64,000 nt of DNA. Origin: an uncultured Algibacter sp. (GTDB taxonomy: Bacteria; Bacteroidota; Bacteroidia; Flavobacteriales; Flavobacteriaceae). The stretch spans positions 1 to 64,000 of the forward strand of contig CANMQH010000007.1 in the NCBI GenBank assembly GCA_947499935.1, given 5' to 3'. Below are positions 25,320 to 34,009 of the stretch, one piece after another; position 1 is the first letter of the stretch; each line of letters begins with the position of its first letter. A program made the position numbers and the translations under genes. The notes beneath the pieces are model-generated. The model saw nothing but the letters and a program-made list of their open reading frames with translations, was not told where the DNA came from and did not search any database.

Positions 25320-25856
25320 ATGAAATATTTTAATTTAGGCATCCTAAGTTTAGTGTTTTTTTGTTTGTTATCATGTAAAAAAGAACAAAAAACACAAACT
25401 CTTAATAATTTACCCAAAACAACACATTACTATTTTATAAGGCACGCTGAGAAAGATACAAGCGACGACTCAAACCACAATCCACATCTTACACTTATTG
25501 GTAAACAACGGGCCAAAAAATGGAGTTTGTTATTTGGTGATGTTGCATTTAATGCAGTATATTCTACAAACTATCATAGAACAAAAGAAACAGCCACACC
25601 AGTAGCATTAAAAAATAATTTAAAACTTACCATGTATAATCCTAATAGCTTTCAATTATCTAATTTTTTAAGCGATACTGAAGGTAAAAACATTTTAATA
25701 GTCGGACATAGTAATACTACACCTAAACTTGTAAACGATATCATAAAAGTGTCTAATTATGAGACAATCTCAGAAAACACATATGATATTTGGTTTAAAG
25801 TGTCTATAATTGATGGTAAGATATCCCATCAAAAAAGCGTAATGCCTAGTTTATAG
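25320..25856 (+). CDS. Histidine phosphatase (SixA/PGAM-like) lipoprotein
   Basis: The 178-residue product has a lipoprotein signal (LVFFCLLSCKKEQ) and a histidine phosphatase core. YYFIRHAEKD supplies the RHG/RHA catalytic His, VYSTNYHRTKETA the second Arg, and NILIVGHSNTTP the second His. The family removes phosphate from small molecules or proteins. As a lipoprotein it acts outside the cytoplasm. It may be co-transcribed with deoC and overlaps the convergent gene by 11 nt. Confidence 0.88.
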   Translation: MKYFNLGILSLVFFCLLSCKKEQKTQTLNNLPKTTHYYFIRHAEKDTSDDSNHNPHLTLIGKQRAKKWSLLFGDVAFNAVYSTNYHRTKETATPVALKNNLKLTMYNPNSFQLSNFLSDTEGKNILIVGHSNTTPKLVNDIIKVSNYETISENTYDIWFKVSIIDGKISHQKSVMPSL

Positions 25857-26598
25857 ATGCTTTTATATTATTTAACTCAATTTTTGAGAGTAGTTTTAAA
25901 CCTTTATTTTCAAATAAACGATCCAATTTTATTAAATCAGCATTGGCGTCTATGGGCTTAAAATTATTGTAGTCAACAAACCTAATACCATTTATATAAC
26001 GTTCGTTATAAGCTTCTCTAAACCGTAAACCTTTACCATCTTGTTCGTTATAGGAATAAGCCAGATAGTCTACTTTGTAAGTGTTACAATTTATCCAGTA
26101 GATAAAAACATCTTCAAAATCTTCACCACCACCGTCTTGTTTAAATGTTATTTCAATTGTATGATACCAAGCGTCTTTCACTTTAGCTTTATTTATATAT
26201 TTTTTGTTTACCGCACCATCATTCAAACCATAGGGTAATACTGAAAAATAATGAACAGAATTTATAGAATTACTGTATTTTATCTTCATACTATCAACCA
26301 CAGCAATAGGCTTCTTATTAATAAAACGCTCAAAGCCTTTATTTGTATAAACATCGGTGATAGAATCTGTATGTACTATTGATTTACGCTGGTATAAAAA
26401 CCCATCACGACTTCGCTCTGCAACGTAATGCTTGTCTCTAAAATCAAAACTAATATTTGAAGAAATCACCAAATCACCTCCAGAAACTTCTATAGATTTA
26501 TCAATAATCTGTTGGGCATTCGTTTCCATTTTATCTTGACAACTCAAAATCATTAAAACTATCGTTATTAAAGGCAGTGTTGTTATTTTCATATTCAA
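25846..26598 (-). CDS. DUF6503-like lipoprotein
   Basis: A 250-residue protein with a lipobox (LMILSCQDK) and the LolA-like beta pattern of DUF6503 proteins, including SGGDLVISSNISFDFRD, VEITFKQ-type strands around TIEITFKQDGGG and FIYWINCNTYKVDYLAY. The fold suggests a periplasmic lipid- or lipoprotein-carrying role, but that is inferred from fold alone. It lies 25 nt downstream of pxpC on the same strand and may be at the end of that operon. Confidence 0.7.
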   Translation of the reverse strand: MNMKITTLPLITIVLMILSCQDKMETNAQQIIDKSIEVSGGDLVISSNISFDFRDKHYVAERSRDGFLYQRKSIVHTDSITDVYTNKGFERFINKKPIAVVDSMKIKYSNSINSVHYFSVLPYGLNDGAVNKKYINKAKVKDAWYHTIEITFKQDGGGEDFEDVFIYWINCNTYKVDYLAYSYNEQDGKGLRFREAYNERYINGIRFVDYNNFKPIDANADLIKLDRLFENKGLKLLSKIELNNIKASIN

Positions 26599-26623
26599 TA
26601 TTTGTCGCAGTTTATTATAATTC

Positions 26624-27478
26624 CTAATATGTATTTAAAACAAATTTAATAGAATCGTTGGTGAATTTTTGAGATAAAACATTAATTGAAGATTCTTTTA
26701 ATTGAAGCACTCTAGGGTAGCCACCCGTTGTCTGGCAATCTCGCATTAAAATAATCAATCTTCCTGAAGGTGTTAGTTGTATTGTGCCTGGTAGTACACC
26801 AGAGGTAATAATAGACGGCAAAGTATTATCCATGCATTCATTAAGCTGATAAGCCATTCTGTTGTTGTCTTTTGAAATTGAAAATACTTTAGAAAACAGT
26901 AAACCTTGCTGTGTTTTTGAAAGTAAATCAAACTCAGGGCCTTTAAACACTTCGATAATACGGCTTGTTAAATGATTTTCTTTAACCTTAATTGCAGCGT
27001 GCTTGTTATCAAATAATACCGACGATGACTCTATTTGTAATTCATCATGTTTTAAAAGCACAGCTTGTTTAGAGATTCCAGAATACATACTGCAACTACC
27101 CAAAACGCTATCTGATTTAAAACCTTTTAAAACAGACAGGTAGCACCTAAAACCTGCTTTTAATTTTCCAAAAGAGATAATATCACCTACGTTTACTTTT
27201 ATAACCGTATTATTTAAAACTGGTGATTCATTTAATCTTGGCGACATATTTGCACCACAAATAACGATGTATGTATCGGTATAAAACTGCAAAGACGCTC
27301 CAGTCATTGTCATTTCTAAAACAGGTGCATCTTGATTATTCCCTATGAGCATATTAGCCAATAAAGCCGAATAGGTATCCATGACACCAGAACATGGTAC
27401 GCCATAATTTTGGTAACCAATACGCCCCATATCTTGTATGCTAGAATAAAACCCTGGATTTAAAACTTTAACCATCAA
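26624..27478 (-). CDS. pxpC: 5-oxoprolinase subunit C
   Basis: A 284-residue protein of the PxpC/biotin-dependent carboxyltransferase family. It begins MVKVLNPGFYSSIQDMGRIG after an initial M, has the conserved YGVPCSGVMD and ends around GRLIILMRDCQTTGGYPRV. With PxpA and PxpB it opens 5-oxoproline to glutamate using ATP. It overlaps the end of pxpB by 11 nt. Confidence 0.92.
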   Translation of the reverse strand: MMVKVLNPGFYSSIQDMGRIGYQNYGVPCSGVMDTYSALLANMLIGNNQDAPVLEMTMTGASLQFYTDTYIVICGANMSPRLNESPVLNNTVIKVNVGDIISFGKLKAGFRCYLSVLKGFKSDSVLGSCSMYSGISKQAVLLKHDELQIESSSVLFDNKHAAIKVKENHLTSRIIEVFKGPEFDLLSKTQQGLLFSKVFSISKDNNRMAYQLNECMDNTLPSIITSGVLPGTIQLTPSGRLIILMRDCQTTGGYPRVLQLKESSINVLSQKFTNDSIKFVLNTY

Positions 27479-28199
27479 TCGCTTCGCTTTTTAATTGATA
27501 AACTCCAGCATTTACTAATGTTTTTATGTCATTATGCTTATTCGTTGTAATAGGGTAAAACATAATTTTATCTCCAGCATTTGCAAAACAAGGGATTTCG
27601 TCTTTAGGGTTAAAAAAAGATATGGGCGAATTACCTATAATTTGCCAACCTCCTGGACTTTGACTCGGATAAACACCTGTTTGATTTCCACCAATAGCTA
27701 CAGCGCCTTTTTCTATATTTAATCTAGGTGTTGGTTTTCTAGAGATACTTAATCGATTATCCAAACCGCCTAAATATAAGAACCCAGGTAAAAAACCAAT
27801 AAAGTAAACCGTGTAGATAGCTCCTGTATGCAAGGTTATAATATCTTTAATAGCTATTTTATTTATAATAGAAATTTCTTCTAAATCTAAACCAAAAGAA
27901 GTATCATAACATACGGGTATTTTCCATAATCGTGATGGTGGTTTTATAGCATTAGACCTTGTTAAATAGAGTGTTTTTAGTGTGCTTATTTTATTATTAA
28001 AATTACTATTTATATGCTCATAAATTATTAATAATGAATTATATGTGTGTTTTATTTCAACTAATTGTTTAATATTTTTACTTAAAACTACATCTTTAAA
28101 ATGAAGTAAATCATGCAAGATATTTTCTTTAATCACTGCTGGCCATTCTATTAAAACAGAACGTTCTCCATATGGTTTATAAGTTAGCTTAAAATCCAT
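27468..28199 (-). CDS. pxpB: 5-oxoprolinase subunit B
   Basis: This 243-residue KipI-like protein has the conserved TGAIYTVYFIGFLPGFLYLG and SPGGWQIIGNSPISFF motifs. It partners PxpC as the kinase-like half of the ATP-dependent 5-oxoprolinase, phosphorylating the substrate. The length is normal. The gene lies 7 nt after pxpA and overlaps pxpC. Confidence 0.92.
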   Translation of the reverse strand: MDFKLTYKPYGERSVLIEWPAVIKENILHDLLHFKDVVLSKNIKQLVEIKHTYNSLLIIYEHINSNFNNKISTLKTLYLTRSNAIKPPSRLWKIPVCYDTSFGLDLEEISIINKIAIKDIITLHTGAIYTVYFIGFLPGFLYLGGLDNRLSISRKPTPRLNIEKGAVAIGGNQTGVYPSQSPGGWQIIGNSPISFFNPKDEIPCFANAGDKIMFYPITTNKHNDIKTLVNAGVYQLKSEAIDG

Positions 28200-28206
28200 G
28201 TAATGA

Positions 28207-28941
28207 TTACATTTTGGTATTAGAGTTTTTTAAGCGATTAACTAAATCAATAATTAAATTGACAGCATTAGGGTGGTCTCCATGCACACAAAATGTTTCT
28301 GCTTTTATATCCACATAATCACCATCAGTTGTTTTAACTTTCTGGCTTATAACCATGCTTCGTATATGCTCAAAAGCTTCATCAACATTGCTTATAAGCG
28401 CATTATGACTTTCTCTAGACACCAATGTTAAATCTGCATTGTAATTTCTATCTGCAAAAGCCTCATAAACTATGGGTATATTATTTTTAAGTGCCAACTG
28501 AGCAATAACGGAACGGTATGGTACATATAATTTTACAGAAAAATCTAATTGTTGTATAACATTAATAATAACTTGAGCTGTAGCATTATCTATAGCTGCA
28601 AGATTATATAATGCGCCATGAGGTTTAATATGATGCAAAACTACTTGATGTTCATTTAAAACATCTATTAAACTATAAATTTGGGATTTAATTGCAGTAT
28701 ATAGGCTTTCTGGAGACATCTCCACAATTTTTCTTCCAAAATTTTTCTTATCAGGAAAAGAAGGATGCGCTCCAATTTTTACATGATGTTTTTTTGCTAA
28801 TGCTGCAACAGATCTCATGGTTTGTAGGTTACCTGAATGCCCACCACAGGCTATATTACATGATGAAATATAAGACATGTATTGAGATTCGTTACCAAAC
28901 CCCTCGCCTACATCTACATTAATATCTATATGGTTAAGCAC
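28207..28941 (-). CDS. pxpA: 5-oxoprolinase subunit A
   Basis: This 244-residue LamB/YcsF-family protein shows INVDVGEGFGNESQYMSYIS near the start, ACGGHSGN, IGAHPSFPDKKNFGR, HHIKPHGALYN and FCVHGDHPNAV, all conserved metal-fold motifs of PxpA. It carries out the hydrolytic step of 5-oxoproline (pyroglutamate) cleavage. The gene is 4 nt downstream of the NRAMP-like transporter gene. Confidence 0.95.
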   Translation of the reverse strand: MLNHIDINVDVGEGFGNESQYMSYISSCNIACGGHSGNLQTMRSVAALAKKHHVKIGAHPSFPDKKNFGRKIVEMSPESLYTAIKSQIYSLIDVLNEHQVVLHHIKPHGALYNLAAIDNATAQVIINVIQQLDFSVKLYVPYRSVIAQLALKNNIPIVYEAFADRNYNADLTLVSRESHNALISNVDEAFEHIRSMVISQKVKTTDGDYVDIKAETFCVHGDHPNAVNLIIDLVNRLKNSNTKM

Positions 28942-28945
28942 CTTA

Positions 28946-30178
28946 TTACAATATATTTAGTTGAAACACTTTGCTTAATGTTGCAACAGATAGTAAAATA
29001 CTAATTAACAAAATTACAGATCCAAAGATATTTTGTTTTAAATTATTTTTATGAACTCCTAAAATCGAAGATTTATTCATTATCCAAATTAAAAACCCAG
29101 CAATAATAGGTAACAAAACACCATTAGCAACCTGCGCAAACCTAATAATATCTATAGGTTTAATGTTTAATGAAGAAAATAAAACACCCAGAATTAAGAT
29201 AAATATCCATACACTTCTAAATTTCTTTGAACGTAAACCGCCTTGCCAACCTAAACAACCACTAGCAACATAAGCCGCTGCCAATGGTGCTGTAATAGCA
29301 CTAGTAATACCCGCTGCAAACAAACCTAAACCTAAAAAATATTTTGCAAAACTACCAAATAATGGTTCTAATCCTTTAGCTAAATCTGAAGCATTATGTA
29401 TATCTAATTTTTGAATAGATGCCGCAGATACAATGATACACATAGATACCAAGCCTCCCAATACCACAGCTATAAGGGTATCTTTTCTTGCATACTTTAA
29501 ATCTTTAGAATTATACCATTTTTCTTTTACTAAGGATGCATGTAAAAATAAGTTATAAGGCACTACAGTAGTACCTATTAAAGCAATTACCATAAGTAAA
29601 CTTCCATCAGGAAATTTTGGAACAAAGGCACCTTTTAATAACTCATAGATATTAGGTTTAGTAATAATCGCTGTTAACAAAAAGGCTAAACTCATTAATA
29701 TAACCAAAGATACAAGTACCTTTTCTAAAACTTTATAATTACCTATGTATAAAAGTGCAAACGCTATTATACCAATTAGCAAGCTTAACAGATTTAATGA
29801 ATATCCAGATATGGCTATACTTTGATTTCCAATAATGGTTTCTAAGCCTAATACGCCACCGCTAATGTTACCAGCCTCGTAAGCGGCATTACCAACAACG
29901 ATGGCAGACAAAATTAAGATAATGGCCAACACTTTAAATACAGGGTTTTTAATTTCTGACCTAATAACTTCTGATAATCCTTTTTGAGAGATAATACCCA
30001 ATCTCGCTGACATTTCTTGAAGCACAATTGTGGCAATAACAGAAAGCACCATAGCCCAAAGTAACGCAAAACCAAAATCGACACCCGCTAGTGTACAAAC
30101 AGTAACCGTACCAGGCCCTATAAATGCTGCTGCAACTAAAGGCCCTGGTCCAATATTTTTAAGCCAATTTTTTATCAC
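28946..30178 (-). CDS. NRAMP-superfamily transporter lacking canonical metal ligands
   Basis: A 410-residue membrane protein with about eleven helices and the NRAMP fold (TM1 AAAFIGPGTVTVCTLAG; TM6 GTTVVPYNLFLHASLV). In true manganese/iron NRAMPs these read DPGN and MPHN. Here the metal-binding Asp is Gly and the Met is Val, with His to Tyr. The substrate may therefore not be a divalent transition metal. The gene lies between a DUF2891 gene (overlap of 4 nt) and pxpABC, hinting at a role in importing the 5-oxoprolinase substrate or Mg2+. That is inference. Confidence 0.85.
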   Translation of the reverse strand: MIKNWLKNIGPGPLVAAAFIGPGTVTVCTLAGVDFGFALLWAMVLSVIATIVLQEMSARLGIISQKGLSEVIRSEIKNPVFKVLAIILILSAIVVGNAAYEAGNISGGVLGLETIIGNQSIAISGYSLNLLSLLIGIIAFALLYIGNYKVLEKVLVSLVILMSLAFLLTAIITKPNIYELLKGAFVPKFPDGSLLMVIALIGTTVVPYNLFLHASLVKEKWYNSKDLKYARKDTLIAVVLGGLVSMCIIVSAASIQKLDIHNASDLAKGLEPLFGSFAKYFLGLGLFAAGITSAITAPLAAAYVASGCLGWQGGLRSKKFRSVWIFILILGVLFSSLNIKPIDIIRFAQVANGVLLPIIAGFLIWIMNKSSILGVHKNNLKQNIFGSVILLISILLSVATLSKVFQLNIL

Positions 30179-31311
30179 TTTGCACTAGAATTCAATGCAT
30201 AAATGGCAAAACTGCCTAACCAATGCCCACCTTCATAACTATCATCTATAATACTTGGTAATGAGTGATTTATATGCATATTTGCTATGTTTTTTAAATG
30301 ACTGTATTCTGGCAAATTTTCTGCAATTTTATTTAAGCTCCATGCTCTAGAAAAATTAACACCATCTAAATGTACCAAATAGCCATCTGTTCTATCGGAT
30401 ACTATACCAACATCTAACCTATAATTTTTATCTTTTAACTGAGGTAAAAAAGCGTCTAACCAAGGTTTAAATTCATCAAGAGGTAATAAGCGCTTCATAA
30501 GTGCTGCTTCTTCTAAACATGGTGATAAAAAATCACTTCCGCTAGGCTCCCAAGATATTGGACAACCTTCATCATTTAAATAAAAATAATTGGCGCGAGA
30601 TTTAATAGCTGCTAATAAAGCCTCATGCTGAGTAATTCTTGCATAATCGAACGCAAAAGATAAACCAAATGCTGTATTGGTATGAGTTCCTACACGTTGA
30701 GGGTAGTTTAATTTTGGTAAAAACTCAATATATTTGTCAATAATCAAATCTGTTAAAGGTTGTAAGTTAACCTCCAAGGTTCTAGCTGTTTCATCATCCC
30801 ATGTATGTAATTCTTCTGCTAATTTTAGTAACCAAGCCCAACCATAAGTCCGTTCGTAAGATTTATTGTGTTTTCCTTTAAAATATTTAACTTCTAGTTC
30901 TATTTTTTCTTTAGAAATATTATTAAGCAAGGCTAGTTTAATACCCTCTGCATTATCTATTTCTGGAAAAGATTTTAACAAACTAACCAAACTCCAATGG
31001 CCGTGTACTGCAGAATGCCAATCGAAACAACCATAAAAAGCAGGGTGCAATTCGGTTGGCGATTTTAAATCTTTATCGCTACCCAATGTTTGAGATAATC
31101 TATTTGGGTATTCTGTATTTATACAATTTAACGGTAATTGTGATAGCTTTTTAGCTTCCTTTAAATCGAGTATAGGTATAGGCGCTATTGGTATTGATTG
31201 AACATTAACACCCTCATCTGTAGTAGTCTCTATAGTGTTTTTGTTTTCCTTTTTTGAGGGATTACAACTTAAAATTAATGTTAGTAGTACAAGTGTAAAT
31301 TTGTTTTTCAT
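30175..31311 (-). CDS. DUF2891 lipoprotein
   Basis: A 378-residue protein with a lipobox (LVLLTLILSCNPSK) and the DUF2891 pattern LHPAFYGCFDWHSAVHGHWS, GWAWLLKLAEELHTW and LDGVNFSRAWSLNKIA. The alpha/alpha toroid look is reminiscent of glycosidase-like folds, but no activity is known for the family. It is the first gene of the pxp operon, overlapping the transporter gene by 4 nt. Confidence 0.88.
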   Translation of the reverse strand: MKNKFTLVLLTLILSCNPSKKENKNTIETTTDEGVNVQSIPIAPIPILDLKEAKKLSQLPLNCINTEYPNRLSQTLGSDKDLKSPTELHPAFYGCFDWHSAVHGHWSLVSLLKSFPEIDNAEGIKLALLNNISKEKIELEVKYFKGKHNKSYERTYGWAWLLKLAEELHTWDDETARTLEVNLQPLTDLIIDKYIEFLPKLNYPQRVGTHTNTAFGLSFAFDYARITQHEALLAAIKSRANYFYLNDEGCPISWEPSGSDFLSPCLEEAALMKRLLPLDEFKPWLDAFLPQLKDKNYRLDVGIVSDRTDGYLVHLDGVNFSRAWSLNKIAENLPEYSHLKNIANMHINHSLPSIIDDSYEGGHWLGSFAIYALNSSAK

Positions 31312-31521
31312 TTTTCTTTTTTTATCAGAGGACTTGTTATATTTTTCAGATATTAATCTATATAAACCAAATATTTAATGACTTCCATACTAAAAAAATC
31401 ACTTGGACTAATGACTTGATTTATACATCAAAAATATTAAAACTTAATTAACTTTTATTAAAGTCGCTGTTAATAATTCAAAAGAATATACAATTTTCAA
31501 CATTATTGTTAATAGTATAAG

Positions 31522-31552
31522 AAAAGAGACTATTAAAATAACAGTCTCTTTT
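31522..31552 (-). terminator. Hairpin terminator in the 31312-31662 gap
   Basis: AAAAGAGACT at 31522-31531 pairs with AGTCTCTTTT at 31543-31552 around an 11-nt loop. It sits downstream of the minus-strand gene ending at 31663, and its terminal T-rich arm suits a terminator on either strand. The rest of the gap shows only AT-rich sequence leading to the DUF2891 start. Confidence 0.6.
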
Positions 31553-31662
31553 CCTTAACTTGTTTTGCACTATTTTATTAATGTAACTCAATATTGTAAG
31601 TTGAAATAATCCTGCTTTTTCAGCGAGGTCTAGGTTTAATTTGACCTTGGGTTGATTTCTTA

Positions 31663-33282
31663 TTATTTAAACCTTTTTAATTTACTCATAAAACTGATGT
31701 TTCTATCTAATACATCCAATGCTCTACTAAGTCCTAACTTTGCACCTTCCTGAAAAACATCAAAAATCATGGCTTCATGTTTTTCATTAAGTGGTTTTTC
31801 TGGGTCTCCAATCTTATCTTTAATCTTAGCTATACCCATACCAATAGCCATGGCCGATAGCGGTCTTAATTTAAAAAATTGATTATGTGTCTCATCTTGC
31901 TCCAAATCTCTTTTTGGATGCCAAATGTTTAATCTTTCGGATAACTCTGGCGCTACGTCTTTTAACATAGTAATACTAAACTCTAGTGCATCTGCGGGTG
32001 TTAATTCGTTTTCTATAATATCCATAGCATGAATTCCAATAGCATATAATTCATCATTAGGAATTTTTTCAGCTTTTATATCTAAATCTAATGTATTGGC
32101 TTCAATGATTCTTTCTGAAAGCATTGTGTGCACCGTAAATCTTTTATATAAACATAACATTGTTTTTCTTCTTGTCATCCAACGGGCTATATTTTTATAA
32201 TATTGAAAGACAATATCCATCGTATCTGTTGTAAACCCATCTAAATTTACATTTACAAAATGATGCCACGTAGAATCTATTACTATTCTACCAACTTTGG
32301 CCGATCTACCATCAAATACACTAATAGATGGAAAACAATGAGGGTCCGTAGGGTTTTTCATCCCAAAACTATTGGCCGTATTACCTGCAGACACAAAAGA
32401 AATAGCGATGTTTTGAGTTCTAATAGTATGTGGGTTATTAGTGCTAGGGTTTATTACTGTAAAATCTGTTTCAGGTTTACATTCGCCTTCATGAGGATGA
32501 TCGGGCATAATATCTATAATACCAGAAGCTTTAATGTTTTTATTGATAGATAATAAATAATGAGGTAAAAGGTTAGGTGCAGCACCATAAACTCTAGCAT
32601 GGATGTTTTGTGGGTATGCATCTTGTTGATCATTAAAACTAGTAGAGCTGTAATTTCCTGAATGAGGCGTATTGGTATCGTTTCTTCTATTGCCACTCAT
32701 ACTTACTTCTCCACTTCCAAAATCTTGCCAATGGCGCATATCTTTAACTCTAGGGATATTGCCGCACATGCCCCGCCCTATTGAGCCATGATCTCCTGTT
32801 GCAAAAAGACCACCGCCGTTGTTCATATAGTTTTCTATAGCATTAACCTCATTGTTGTTAATTGAGCTACTACTAAAACCAAATAGCCATACTTGATCAT
32901 ACTTATTTGATGTAAAATGACTTGTATTATCAAATTTAAAATTTGTGATTTTATTTATAAAATCTGGACTTGAATTTTGCATCGCAGCATTACCTGGGTT
33001 TCCTCTGTGAGCCAATGTAACATTGTACTTTAAATTGGTATTACTTTCAGCTTCCATTTTTTTAAAAATGGTTAAAAAATTTGATAATCCAAAACCACTT
33101 ATTCCAAAGTTTAGTGAACTATCTGTTACCACAAGCACATTAACTTCGCAAGGTGCGAACCACCACCATCGTTTTAATAATTGCGGCTGATGAGCTAATA
33201 TTTGATTTCTCAAGTCTAATTGCTGATCCTTATTTAACGAATTAACATTTTTTAAGCGTTCTTTTAAATTAACATTTTCCAT
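31663..33282 (-). CDS. Uncharacterised protein with GATase-like N-terminal domain
   Basis: This 539-residue protein has no signal peptide. Residues 45-260 look like a flavodoxin/class I glutamine-amidotransferase-like Rossmann fold, with VNVLVVTDSSLNFG, YDQVWLFGFSSSSINN and NNGGGLFATGDHGSIGRGMC. The usual nucleophile-elbow Cys is not obvious, although a Cys occurs in GMCGNIP. The second part (380-539) is helical. The function is unknown. It is monocistronic and divergent from the 167-residue gene and two-component pair at 33504-36477. Confidence 0.55.
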   Translation of the reverse strand: MENVNLKERLKNVNSLNKDQQLDLRNQILAHQPQLLKRWWWFAPCEVNVLVVTDSSLNFGISGFGLSNFLTIFKKMEAESNTNLKYNVTLAHRGNPGNAAMQNSSPDFINKITNFKFDNTSHFTSNKYDQVWLFGFSSSSINNNEVNAIENYMNNGGGLFATGDHGSIGRGMCGNIPRVKDMRHWQDFGSGEVSMSGNRRNDTNTPHSGNYSSTSFNDQQDAYPQNIHARVYGAAPNLLPHYLLSINKNIKASGIIDIMPDHPHEGECKPETDFTVINPSTNNPHTIRTQNIAISFVSAGNTANSFGMKNPTDPHCFPSISVFDGRSAKVGRIVIDSTWHHFVNVNLDGFTTDTMDIVFQYYKNIARWMTRRKTMLCLYKRFTVHTMLSERIIEANTLDLDIKAEKIPNDELYAIGIHAMDIIENELTPADALEFSITMLKDVAPELSERLNIWHPKRDLEQDETHNQFFKLRPLSAMAIGMGIAKIKDKIGDPEKPLNEKHEAMIFDVFQEGAKLGLSRALDVLDRNISFMSKLKRFK

Positions 33283-33503
33283 AATTGTTTCCTTTATCGA
33301 TTAATAATTAATAAAGGTATTATTGGGAAACTAATTAACAGTCAGGGTTTAACCTAAAACACATGGAGTAAAACCTCCATTTTAATACAAGAAAAACCTT
33401 GTTTATGGTGGTTTAATATTCAAAATAAAAAACATTATACCACAAAAACATGCAAAGAAAAAGCTTACTTTAGTACTTATTATATCACTAAAAATTTAAA
33501 ACT

Positions 33504-34007
33504 ATGAAGCATAATATTACCATCGCTGGACTTTCCTTATCTACAAAATTTTGTCATAAAATAAATAAGGAACAGATTAAGTCTATATATATATCAGAAG
33601 AACCATTAACGACTATTTATAAGAGTCAACAAGAAGGCGCATATACCGTAAATATTGTTGCTTATGTTCCTACATCACTCAAAAATCTAAAAGATATAAA
33701 TTTAGGTAGTGGGATATTTTTAAATGAAGAAAAAACACTTTTTTTAAATTATAACGGTGTAAGTAATGTAAACACATCGGTGCAAAAAACCAATGATTCT
33801 GGAGTCTTACTGTGTCGAGAGTTTAATGTTGAATATGATTGTGATGATCAAGTTCTTGAAAATTATAACCTCTATCATATTCAATTTGACTATAAATTGC
33901 TCCCAAAAAAGTTTCAATCTGTAGAAGCTATTATTGTTAAATTAATTAATGAAGACCCAGTAACTGATAGAGGTACTGTTACTACAGTAAGAGATGATGA
34001 TAATTAA
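33504..34007 (+). CDS. Uncharacterised protein preceding the histidine kinase
   Basis: A 167-residue protein without signal peptide or membrane segment. Beta-rich sequence such as GAYTVNIVAYVPTSLKNL and YNLYHIQFDYKLLPKKF suggests a small sandwich domain. The C-terminus ends DPVTDRGTVTTVRDDDN. No family was recognised. It is 2 nt upstream of the histidine kinase gene and should be co-transcribed with it, so it may be a signal-related partner. Confidence 0.6.
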   Translation: MKHNITIAGLSLSTKFCHKINKEQIKSIYISEEPLTTIYKSQQEGAYTVNIVAYVPTSLKNLKDINLGSGIFLNEEKTLFLNYNGVSNVNTSVQKTNDSGVLLCREFNVEYDCDDQVLENYNLYHIQFDYKLLPKKFQSVEAIIVKLINEDPVTDRGTVTTVRDDDN

Positions 34008-34009
34008 AG

